DNA of 5,574 nt from Marinilabiliales bacterium (GTDB taxonomy: Bacteria; Bacteroidota; Bacteroidia; Bacteroidales; UBA12077): assembly GCA_002869305.1 (NCBI GenBank), contig PKTC01000430.1:1-5574 (forward strand), in the 5' to 3' direction. A program made the translations under genes and the position numbers. Below the pieces are notes generated by a model. The model had not been told where the DNA came from. It made no database searches and worked only from the letters and a program-made list of their open reading frames with translations. This document shows, piece by piece, positions 1-5,299 of the stretch. Each line of letters starts with the position of its first letter. Positions within the stretch are counted from its first letter, which is position 1.

Positions 1-42
1 CAACATAATTTACCAATAGATTAGAAGATCTATTAGAAAAAC

Positions 43-77
43 AAAGAGGTTATCATTTACTTTTGGATAACCTCTTT
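43..77 (-). terminator. Intrinsic terminator after the CPBP protease gene
   Basis: A perfect 12-bp inverted repeat (AAAGAGGTTATC at 43-54 and GATAACCTCTTT at 66-77) encloses an 11-nt loop. On the minus strand it begins 20 nt past the protease stop and is followed by a T-rich run (tttgtttttct, about 45 down to 35), as expected of a rho-independent terminator. Downstream on the plus strand the T content is weaker, so it may also stop plus-strand transcripts, but less clearly. A second small perfect repeat (AATAGAT 15-21 / ATCTATT 28-34) lies just beyond it. Confidence 0.8.
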
Positions 78-97
78 ACTTAATTCCATTTTAAATT

Positions 98-898
98 TTA
101 TGCCAATCCTAAAACAATTCCCAAAATCAATATTAAAATAACTATTCCCTGAACTCCATGAATTATAACGGCCATCCAACTCGATTTAAATAGTTTCGAA
201 GGAAGTGAAAACATAATTCCGGAAAATAGAGCCGCACCAATGATAATCTGAGGTTTACCCAAGTGGTATAGACCAAACAACACTCCATTTGCCAGCCAGT
301 CGAACCGGCCAAAAACGCCATTCATTTTGGGTAACAAAATGCCTCTGTACAGAAATTCTTCACCCAGCAAATAATTGAATAGAACCGTTACCAAACCCAG
401 GCCCATTATCCACCAGGCACCTTTATATTCTGGAGTAGCCAGAGACGATAAATCATATTGGGGAAAACGGGAGAAAAACGGGATTATATTTTCAATATCT
501 GGTAAAGGAATATGGATTATTTGTAATAAGCCAGAAAATGCAATAAATGGCAACACCCACCATAATAGGCGATAACTCTTTTTGCCTGTTTTGGGATGAG
601 ATGGTTTTTGAAACCACATTCTTTTTCCTATTTGTTGCCAACTTAATGTATAACCATCTATTTTCAGAATGATAAGCGACAATGCAAATTGCCATATAAG
701 GCCTGCTATCATCATTAACCAGTATAAAATACCTGAATTTACATCTATAGCGGAAATAAGTTTAGGTAATACCCCAAACACGAGTAAAAACATAGGAAAT
801 GCAGAAGCAAACCATATGCTTAAAATTTTGACCATACTATATTGTTTCTCCTGTGTATTGGGAGATTGTGCTATTTTTGTTGTGTCTTTTGTGTCCAT
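98..898 (-). CDS. CPBP-family intramembrane metalloprotease (CAAX protease / Abi type)
   Basis: A 266-residue multi-pass membrane protein of the CPBP (type II CAAX prenyl endopeptidase-like) family, whose members cleave peptides within the inner membrane. The family signature is visible: EEFLYR with E180, E181 and R185 (EExxxR); FGLYH with F208 and H212 (FxxxH); and H247 in IIHGVQG. These Glu and His residues form the catalytic/metal site in the family. The Asn usually found four residues after the last His is Gly251 here. Hydrophobic segments lie at about 24-50, 56-80, 111-129, 161-178, 202-231 and 241-265. The hydrophilic first 20 residues precede the first helix; Met22 (codon at about 835) is an alternative start. 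No Shine-Dalgarno is seen. The gene lies 35 nt downstream of a 30-codon ORF and directly after a terminator-like hairpin, so expression may depend on readthrough. The substrate is unknown. Bacterial relatives include bacteriocin self-immunity and protein-maturation proteases, and nothing here decides between them. Confidence 0.9.
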   Translation of the reverse strand: MDTKDTTKIAQSPNTQEKQYSMVKILSIWFASAFPMFLLVFGVLPKLISAIDVNSGILYWLMMIAGLIWQFALSLIILKIDGYTLSWQQIGKRMWFQKPSHPKTGKKSYRLLWWVLPFIAFSGLLQIIHIPLPDIENIIPFFSRFPQYDLSSLATPEYKGAWWIMGLGLVTVLFNYLLGEEFLYRGILLPKMNGVFGRFDWLANGVLFGLYHLGKPQIIIGAALFSGIMFSLPSKLFKSSWMAVIIHGVQGIVILILILGIVLGLA

Positions 899-914
899 CT
901 TATTAGAATTTATT

Positions 915-959
915 AAAAAAACTGCAATACCATCTAACTATAGTAGATGGCAATTGCAG
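915..959 (-). terminator. Intrinsic terminator overlapping the micro-ORF, upstream of the CPBP gene
   Basis: On the minus strand an outer stem CTGCAAT/ATTGCAG (959-953 with 928-922) and an inner stem CCATCTA/TAGATGG (950-944 with 936-930) stack, separated by a small 2x1 internal loop (positions 952-951 against 929). The apical loop is 7 nt. Seven consecutive U residues (921-915) follow at once, which is the classic rho-independent layout. The 5' arm is also coding sequence of the 30-residue ORF, whose TAG stop (936-934) falls at the start of the 3' arm. Only 16 nt separate the U tract from the ATG of the protease gene. It could be a plain end of the upstream operon or a translation-sensitive attenuator. 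Confidence 0.75.
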
Positions 960-1026
960 CAACTAACATACATATGCTTATGATAAGAATGATAGTATAA
1001 AATGCTTTCTCTACTTTTTTATTCAT
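934..1026 (-). CDS. 30-residue single-helix membrane micro-protein
   Basis: This short ORF begins ATG one base after the TAA of the outer-membrane protein gene (TAA-A-ATG), a spacing typical of translational coupling, and ends TAG inside the terminator hairpin. The 30-residue product starts MNKKVEKAFY, a short basic N-terminus. A continuous hydrophobic stretch (TIILIISICMLVAAIAI, residues 11-27) follows, and the end is YYS. This is the profile of a one-pass membrane peptide with the N-terminus inside by the positive-inside rule, though a non-cleaved signal-like peptide is also possible. No family is recognised. The coupling, the basic-then-hydrophobic organisation and the operon position support a real gene. 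Its shortness keeps confidence moderate. A role as partner or substrate of the next-door CPBP protease, or as a leader peptide regulating it, is inference only. Confidence 0.6.
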   Translation of the reverse strand: MNKKVEKAFYTIILIISICMLVAAIAIYYS

Positions 1027-1027
1027 T

Positions 1028-1693
1028 TTAAAAACGTTTAAATATTCCTAACTGTGCATAATAAGGCAACAATGCATTTTCATCATCATCACGTGAGTTA
1101 TTAAATCCTGCTTTTAAAGAAACATCGTAGTTCTCATAAAAGGTTCTACCTATTTGAATACCATAATAGAAATAACCTCCTGTTGATTTATACCATCCAT
1201 CGATAATTTCAGGATAAGATTCTTTCATGACACTATTATGCTTTAAATTTGAAGCAAAAGCCATATCATAACCAAACTCTCCCGCTATATGCCAGTTGCT
1301 TTTGTAATAACCCGCCATAAGCGAAAGATCAGCACCATAGTTAAATATTCTTACAAGTTCAGTTTCGTATCTTCTGGCGATAAGATATGCTTTGGTAGAA
1401 AATAAAAAGTTATTCAATGAATATATCTCCGTTTGCCCACCTAATCTAAATTTAAAATCATCGAATAAATCTCCACCCATAGGGAATGAATAATCTAAAC
1501 TCAATAGTAAAGGTTTGCTTTTATTGAGTTTGTAGGCATAACCTAGTTGAGTTGTCATTCCAAACTCGTAACCAAAGTTTAAATAAATTCCATTGTTTTG
1601 ATCCTCTTGCAGAGATTTCCAATTTACATTCTGGGCCTTGATCCCAGAACTTGCTATAATAAGCATTGCTAATATTGCTATATATTTTTTCAT
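1028..1693 (-). CDS. Outer-membrane beta-barrel-like protein, function unknown
   Basis: A 221-residue protein with a clear Sec signal peptide (MKKYIAILAM followed by a hydrophobic core; likely cleavage after Ala20 in IKA-Q). The mature part is rich in alternating aromatic and polar residues, with repeated short strands such as GIYLNFGYEFG, TQLGYAYKL, LLLSLDYSF, GYFYYGIQIG and YAQLGIFKRF. It ends in Phe, which is the usual C-terminal signature of proteins inserted by the BAM machinery. The length suggests about 8-10 strands. No specific family is recognised. The start lies 23 nt after the stop of the lipoprotein hydrolase gene, so the two are likely cotranscribed, and a 30-codon ORF follows one base after its stop. 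No Shine-Dalgarno is visible, as for other genes here. It could be a small OM porin-like or anchoring protein. No ligand can be inferred. Confidence 0.75.
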   Translation of the reverse strand: MKKYIAILAMLIIASSGIKAQNVNWKSLQEDQNNGIYLNFGYEFGMTTQLGYAYKLNKSKPLLLSLDYSFPMGGDLFDDFKFRLGGQTEIYSLNNFLFSTKAYLIARRYETELVRIFNYGADLSLMAGYYKSNWHIAGEFGYDMAFASNLKHNSVMKESYPEIIDGWYKSTGGYFYYGIQIGRTFYENYDVSLKAGFNNSRDDDENALLPYYAQLGIFKRF

Positions 1694-1716
1694 GGTTTTA
1701 ATTTTAAATGTTATTA

Positions 1717-2697
1717 CTAGTTTATTTCACTTAAATAATTTTGAACCATAGGATATAAATTATCCCAAGCAAAATATATAGCTTCGTGTCCGGTACCCTT
1801 TGCTTCGAAAAGTTCAACATTTGGAAATGGCGCTGAAACATTTTGGGCGTGTGATAATCCATAAGCTTCGTTTAATTCGCTGTAAACAAATAATACTTTT
1901 GATGTGTATTGATTTAGGTTTTCGGTAAAATCAAAAGAATTTTCAACAGCATATTTCGCTATAGCATTGCTACATACAGCCCCAAATCTCCAAATTGGAT
2001 ATGGTTCTGTGTCTCCAACAATATTGTCATCTGTATAAAGAATTGCATTGTTAAGTGCAGCTTTATAATCAAGCGAGTTGTGTTCGCTTGATGTAATAAA
2101 CTGATCTATATATACATAATCGTTTGTAGATTCCGAAAATAAATTTAATACCCGTGATTTGTTTATATATTCTTCTGTATCATCCCATGTAAATCCACCT
2201 GGTTCAACCATAATAATTCCGCGTACTTTTTCAGGATGTTGGTCAACATATCCCGCAGCAATCATAGCTCCCCAAGAGTGTCCAAAAAGAATCACTTTCT
2301 GACTTTCGGTTTGCTTATAATATTCTATAACAGCATCTAAGTCGTCGAAAAAAAGTTGGGTATTATATATGTCTGCATTGTATCTTTGTGATAGTCCGCT
2401 ACCTCGTTGGTCATAAAATACAACGTAATAACCATCAGCAGATAAATACTGGCAATTTAATATTGAACGATAATCAGCTCCCGGGCCTCCGTGTATAACT
2501 ATTACAATACTATCGCTTGGATTTCCAAAAGTTTCAGAGTGTAACATTGTTCCGTTTACTGTTATAGATGGCAAACTTGAATCTTCGGTGACTGTTAAAG
2601 GAACAAGAAGTCCTGGTTCATCCATTTCGTTCATTTCGCATGAACTTAAAAGTGCAATTAATAGAACTGCGATTAAAATTTTAATTTGATTTTTCAT
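1717..2697 (-). CDS. Lipoprotein alpha/beta hydrolase, prolyl-iminopeptidase-like
   Basis: A 326-residue alpha/beta-hydrolase-fold protein. The N-terminus is a lipoprotein signal (MKNQIKILIA, hydrophobic core, lipobox LSSC with Cys20 as the lipidated residue). The following EMNEMDEP is acidic, as in many Bacteroidota lipoproteins sent to the outer membrane or cell surface. Fold motifs in order: HGGPG at 69-73 (oxyanion-hole loop, typical of the prolyl aminopeptidase group), DQRGSG at 96-101, and the nucleophile elbow GHSWG at 139-143 with Ser141. A GTGHE loop carries the likely catalytic His304. After strand 7, where a catalytic Asp is expected, the sequence reads VYSELNEAYG (residues 271-280): Asn276 sits at the usual place, with Glu274 and Glu277 beside it. 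The family hydrolyses N-terminal Pro-peptides, esters or lactones; the actual substrate is unknown. It is first in a likely operon with an OM-barrel protein, behind a TATGTTTG box. Confidence 0.85.
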   Translation of the reverse strand: MKNQIKILIAVLLIALLSSCEMNEMDEPGLLVPLTVTEDSSLPSITVNGTMLHSETFGNPSDSIVIVIHGGPGADYRSILNCQYLSADGYYVVFYDQRGSGLSQRYNADIYNTQLFFDDLDAVIEYYKQTESQKVILFGHSWGAMIAAGYVDQHPEKVRGIIMVEPGGFTWDDTEEYINKSRVLNLFSESTNDYVYIDQFITSSEHNSLDYKAALNNAILYTDDNIVGDTEPYPIWRFGAVCSNAIAKYAVENSFDFTENLNQYTSKVLFVYSELNEAYGLSHAQNVSAPFPNVELFEAKGTGHEAIYFAWDNLYPMVQNYLSEIN

Positions 2698-2728
2698 AGT
2701 GTTTGATTTTAAAAATTTATTTTCAATA

Positions 2729-2736
2729 CAAACATA
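2729..2736 (-). promoter_or_regulatory. Bacteroidota-type -7 box of the hydrolase operon
   Basis: The minus strand reads TATGTTTG, an exact match to the TAnnTTTG -7 element of the Bacteroidota housekeeping sigma factor. It lies 31 nt upstream of the hydrolase ATG. No TTG-type -33 element is seen at the usual spacing: a TTGACA (2749-2744) lies only 7 nt upstream of the box, which is too close to serve with it. The upstream half of the promoter would fall inside the GC-richer repeat island, so this island may supply or modify the promoter. Confidence 0.55.
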
Positions 2737-2738
2737 TG

Positions 2739-2810
2739 GCGATTGTCAAGGCAGATCGCTCCAGCCTAGAAGTTGACACCTATTTGATGTACTTCCCTGG
2801 AGGTTGACAC
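2739..2810 (-). mobile_element. Possible solo insertion-sequence end (IS21-like), degenerate
   Basis: A 72-bp stretch has 36 G+C (50%), against 21 of 70 (30%) in the following 70 bases and even fewer on the other side. Read on the minus strand it starts TGTCAACCTCCAGGGAAG and repeats TGTCAACTTCTAGGCTGGAG 31 nt further on. A third TTGACA (2749-2744) follows. TG-initial ends carrying several copies of the terminal sequence are characteristic of IS21-family elements, where the copies are transposase-binding sites. No transposase gene is present, so this would be an isolated end or relic. The assignment rests on pattern alone; a regulator-binding array is the alternative. Confidence 0.3.
2765..2810. 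repeat. Two 15-bp direct repeats, 31-bp period (TTGACAC core)
   Basis: CCTAGAAGTTGACAC (2765-2779) and CCTGGAGGTTGACAC (2796-2810) match at 13 of 15 positions. Both differences are A-to-G. The repeats start 31 bp apart, close to three helical turns. They lie between the 3' end of the broken regulator gene and the promoter of the hydrolase operon. They fit either repeated transposase sites at an IS end or paired sites for a DNA-binding protein. Confidence 0.7.
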
Positions 2811-2824
2811 TTTGAAAATGGAAA

Positions 2825-3919
2825 TTATTTGTTGGTTATTTGAGCAAAATATTGAGAAGGGGTTACACCAGTACTTTTCTTGAAATATCGATTAAATGAT
2901 GACTTTGAATTAAATCCACATTCGTAAGCTAACGAAAGTAATGTGAACTGATGATTTTTGGGAGAAGAAGCTAATCGTTTAAATTCTTCAATTCGATATT
3001 GGTTTATAAACTCGTAGAAGTTTTTACCTTCCTTTTAATTTATAATCTGTGAGAGATGATTAGGATGAATTTTTAGTAAGGCTGCTATATCATTAATTAA
3101 TAGCTCACTTTGCTTAAAAACCTGCTCTTCTGTTATCAGTTTCTTTAGTTTCTGATAATACTCCACAGATTGTTCTTGTTTTAATCCCGATTTTAGATAT
3201 TTACCTTTTCTATTTTCAGGTTCTTGGTTTTCCTCCACTTCTAACGCTGGTGGGATGGCTATTTGCCTGATACCAAAGAAACCTATAGCAAATACAAACA
3301 GAACCACAGCATAAAAATTGTATACATCATTACGAAATACTAGAATCACAATCCAGATCACTGCCATTCCCCAGATTACAATCCTTAACCAGTTCAAACT
3401 AACTTTCTCTAAATCGGAGTATTGCTTGACAATATTTTTTTTATGATTATTCAGTAAAATTATTGACCATATAATATATATAGATCCAATAATAGAATAA
3501 GCAAAAAAATTAATAGTTTAAAAAACCTCGTATCCTAATCCATTATTTTGATAAACAAATATTTTGTCAGTAGAAGGCAGGAAGTAAAATGAACCAGCTA
3601 AATAAACATATGCTGCCGATGCAGGTATAAAATGAAGAATCAGTATAGACCTATTTTTAGGTAGCTGATTAGTAGCCGTTGCAACATACAGATATAACAT
3701 TACTGCTTGCAACATTGGGAATGGCAGCTCAACACCCAGAATAAAAGAGAAATTTTGGTTTATTTGTGTCTGATTGATAAAAAAAAGGAAGATATGTAAC
3801 GCCACAAGAAACATCCATAGAATCAATACCTTATCCGCACTTGATTTCTTCTTTTTAACTATAAGCAAGAGCTCAAAGAAAATCGCTATGGTTATTCCTG
3901 CAATAAAGATCATAAACAT
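2825..3919 (-). pseudogene. AraC-family regulator with seven-helix membrane domain, broken by two in-frame TAA codons
   Basis: Reading from ATG 3919 to TAA 2825-2827 gives 365 collinear codons in one frame, with TAA at codon 134 (3518-3520) and codon 295 (3035-3037). The first part has hydrophobic segments at about 2-20, 30-48, 58-80, 92-112, 136-156, 176-194 and 202-217. A charged linker and a C-terminal AraC DNA-binding domain follow. HTH1 is LLINDIAALLKIHPNHLSQIIN-like (about 273-294). KEGKNFYEFINQYRIEEFKR continues right after the second stop, then HTH2 around LLSLAYECGFNSKSSFNRYF and the family ending GVTPSQYF. Relatives usually have Glu where the second TAA stands (IINEKEG), so GAA-to-TAA is the likely change. 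The first stop separates EVF from TINFFAYSIIG. No frameshift is needed. Without readthrough, neither fragment carries a complete DNA-binding domain. An in-frame TAG precedes ATG 3919; ATG 3913 is an alternative start. The native target is unknown, but the hydrolase operon lies just downstream in the same orientation. Confidence 0.85.
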
Positions 3920-3977
3920 CTACATGTAAAAGGTAAAGATAAGAAAGTTTGAGAATACATCTGGAATACAAATCCAA

Positions 3978-4006
3978 ATTATAGAAGTCTTTGTACACAC
4001 TTTCAA
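3978..4006 (-). promoter_or_regulatory. Sigma-70-like promoter of the broken regulator gene
   Basis: The minus strand carries TTGAAA (4006-4001), a 17-bp spacer and TATAAT (3983-3978). That is one mismatch from the general bacterial -35/-10 consensus at ideal spacing. Transcription would begin near 3971, giving a leader of about 50 nt before ATG 3919. The -10 region is followed by TTGG, so it also resembles, without exactly matching, the Bacteroidota TAnnTTTG form. No Shine-Dalgarno precedes the start codon. Confidence 0.5.
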
Positions 4007-4083
4007 AAGTTTTTGATTTTTTTATTTCGTGTAAGTTATGTAAGTGAAAAAAATGAATTATTCTCGAAAAGATAAATAAGTAA

Positions 4084-4108
4084 TACAAGTTTAATTTCGT
4101 AACTTGTA
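4084..4108 (+). promoter_or_regulatory. 8-bp inverted repeat around a -7-like box, upstream of the methyltransferase gene
   Basis: TACAAGTT (4084-4091) and AACTTGTA (4101-4108) are perfect inverted repeats separated by 9 nt. The spacer begins TAATTTCG (4092-4099), which is TAnnTTTG with one mismatch. If used, transcription would start near 4106, some 30 nt before ATG 4137. Overlap of a dyad with the promoter is the usual layout of a repressor operator. ATTTCGT recurs 70 bp upstream (4024-4030). No clear -33 element is seen. A structured RNA leader is less likely because the dyad would mostly precede the start of transcription. Confidence 0.45.
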
Positions 4109-4136
4109 CGATAGTTAATTATTCTAAAAAATACGA

Positions 4137-4763
4137 ATGGATAAAGCGGAAAAGTTTTGGGATAAACAATCGAGTAAGTTCGAAAAGCAGGTTAGTAAAG
4201 ACGAGCAATCTTTCATTAAAATTATTGACAATGCAAAAAAACATCTTCGGGAAACAGATAAAGTCTTAGATCTCGCCTGTGGTATTGGAACTTCATCCAT
4301 TCAAATGATCGATCATGTGAAAGAAATTCAAGCCATCGATATTTCGTCAGGAATGATTGAAGCTGCAATAAGAAGAATGAATAATCTTCCAAGTAAAAAT
4401 ATAGAGTTCATTCACACCACTTTGTTTGATGATCAATTTAAAACTGAGTCGTATGAGGTGATTACCGCTTTTAACATACTACACTTACTAGATGACCCTA
4501 AAATTGAAATAAGTAGAATATACGACTTACTTAAACCGGGGGGATTGTTTATTTCCTCGTCCGCTTTTCTAGGTGAGAAATCATGGATGCGTATATTTTT
4601 TTACCTTTTAAGCAAAACTGGCATGATTCCTCACTTAAAATTACTAAAGATAGAAGAAATGGAGAGATTAATTCTTTCTGAGAATTTTAAAATGATAGAA
4701 ATTCAAAAATCAAATAACCCAACGCCGAGTGCTTTTATGGTTGCGCAGAAGTTCCAGAGCTAG
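4137..4763 (+). CDS. Class I SAM-dependent methyltransferase, substrate unknown
   Basis: A 208-residue cytosolic protein with a Rossmann-type methyltransferase fold (Methyltransf_11 / UbiE-like group). Motif I is VLDLACGIGT at 43-52 (SAM-binding glycine loop). The end of strand 2 is IQAIDIS at 64-70, with Asp68 placed to bind the ribose hydroxyls of SAM. Post-motif region YEVITAFNILHLLDD (106-120) and LKPGG (132-136) complete the pattern. The N-terminal FWDKQSSKFEKQ helix is typical of small-molecule methyltransferases. The C-terminal third (about 148-172) contains a hydrophobic segment (MRIFFYLLSKTGMIPHLKLL) that may cover the active site or touch the membrane. The start is the ATG at 4137; no Shine-Dalgarno is seen. 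It is transcribed away from the broken regulator, behind an inverted repeat, and ends 77 nt before tspO. Ubiquinone/menaquinone, lipid or tetrapyrrole-related substrates are possible but not shown. Confidence 0.85.
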   Translation: MDKAEKFWDKQSSKFEKQVSKDEQSFIKIIDNAKKHLRETDKVLDLACGIGTSSIQMIDHVKEIQAIDISSGMIEAAIRRMNNLPSKNIEFIHTTLFDDQFKTESYEVITAFNILHLLDDPKIEISRIYDLLKPGGLFISSSAFLGEKSWMRIFFYLLSKTGMIPHLKLLKIEEMERLILSENFKMIEIQKSNNPTPSAFMVAQKFQS

Positions 4764-4800
4764 TCATTTCATCTTCTGTGTATTGTGTTCTTCAATTTAT

Positions 4801-4808
4801 TATATTTG
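4801..4808 (+). promoter_or_regulatory. Bacteroidota-type -7 box of tspO
   Basis: TATATTTG is an exact TAnnTTTG match, 32 nt upstream of the tspO ATG, predicting a start near 4815 and a leader of about 26 nt. A TTG (4783-4785) lies 15 nt upstream, shorter than the usual spacing for a -33 element, so the upstream half is uncertain. tspO can thus be transcribed independently of the methyltransferase gene, although cotranscription is not excluded since no terminator is visible between them. Confidence 0.5.
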
Positions 4809-4840
4809 TTAGAGCAATACAGCAAAATAATTAGACCATC

Positions 4841-5299
4841 ATGATTTATAGACTGATTCTATTTTTAATTTTAAACTTTACAGCCCTTGCCTTGGGAGGA
4901 ATATTTACTGGTAAGGGAGTTCTTTCAGATTGGTATATCGGCCTTGCAAAGGCCCCGTGGACACCACCTGGCTGGGTTTTCGGAGCCGCCTGGACAAGCA
5001 TCATGATTTGTTTTAGCATATACATGGCCTATTTATGGCCAGGTGCTGAGAATAAAAGTTTTATCCTTGCCCTATATATTGTTCAGTGGATACTGAATGT
5101 TGCATGGAGCCCAACATTTTTCTATTATCAGCAGATTTTTGCAGGATTGATGGTAATTACTGCTCTTACCTTGCTTATTGGATTCTTTCTATTCTTTTAC
5201 TGGCCCGAATTAAAGATCAAATCAGGCTTGATCGTTCCATATTTTCTTTGGTTATTAGTTGCCACATCATTAAACGGTTTTATTTTTTTTAAAAATTAA
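4841..5299 (+). CDS. tspO: TspO/MBR-family membrane protein (tryptophan-rich sensory protein)
   Basis: A 152-residue protein of the usual bacterial TspO length, with five membrane helices at about 2-22, 45-66, 73-94, 99-120 and 128-149. Family landmarks are present: APWTPPGWVFGAAWT at 38-52 (loop 1 and start of helix 2; the usual Pro after FG is Ala), QWILNVAWSPTFF at 82-94 (helix 3; the Asn and WSP are hallmarks), and PYFLWLLVATSLNG at 133-146 (helix 5). TspO proteins bind porphyrins and related tetrapyrroles, and in some bacteria influence stress responses and pigment regulation; they are homologues of the mitochondrial translocator protein. The start is ATG 4841, just before the first helix; the stop is TAA. 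It has its own -7 box. The neighbouring methyltransferase could act in a related pathway, but the spacing gives no proof. Confidence 0.93.
   Translation: MIYRLILFLILNFTALALGGIFTGKGVLSDWYIGLAKAPWTPPGWVFGAAWTSIMICFSIYMAYLWPGAENKSFILALYIVQWILNVAWSPTFFYYQQIFAGLMVITALTLLIGFFLFFYWPELKIKSGLIVPYFLWLLVATSLNGFIFFKN

Noticed and set aside
375..983. Open frames on the plus strand (375-575, 669-983) and in a second minus frame (492-695) across the protease gene
   Set aside because: They overlap the well-supported CPBP gene, show no family features, and are shadows of its coding pattern.
3035..3397. Separate small gene encoding a 120-residue protein with an HTH at its end
   Set aside because: Its apparent start is a TTG (Leu175) inside the regulator frame, and it is in frame with the coding sequence on both sides. 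It is the middle part of the broken AraC-type gene.
3518..3919. Separate 133-residue membrane protein gene
   Set aside because: The frame continues past the TAA with matching membrane segments leading into the AraC domain. It is the N-terminal part of the same pseudogene.
2825..3919. Frameshifts as the cause of the regulator break
   Set aside because: Both breaks are in-frame TAA codons. The distances between the codon positions are exact multiples of three and the protein continues sensibly after each, so no indel is needed (two compensating homopolymer indels near 3500-3520 are possible but less simple).
2825..3919. Genetic-code change with TAA as a sense codon
   Set aside because: The CPBP, OM-protein and tspO genes all end in TAA at natural family ends, so TAA acts as stop here.
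3873..4088. A 71-codon minus-strand ORF over the regulator promoter region
   Set aside because: It covers the TTGAAA/TATAAT promoter, overlaps the start of the regulator in another frame and has low-complexity aromatic-rich composition without recognisable features.
5086..5292. A 68-codon plus-strand ORF inside tspO
   Set aside because: It lies wholly within tspO in another frame, and the TspO motifs show which frame is real.
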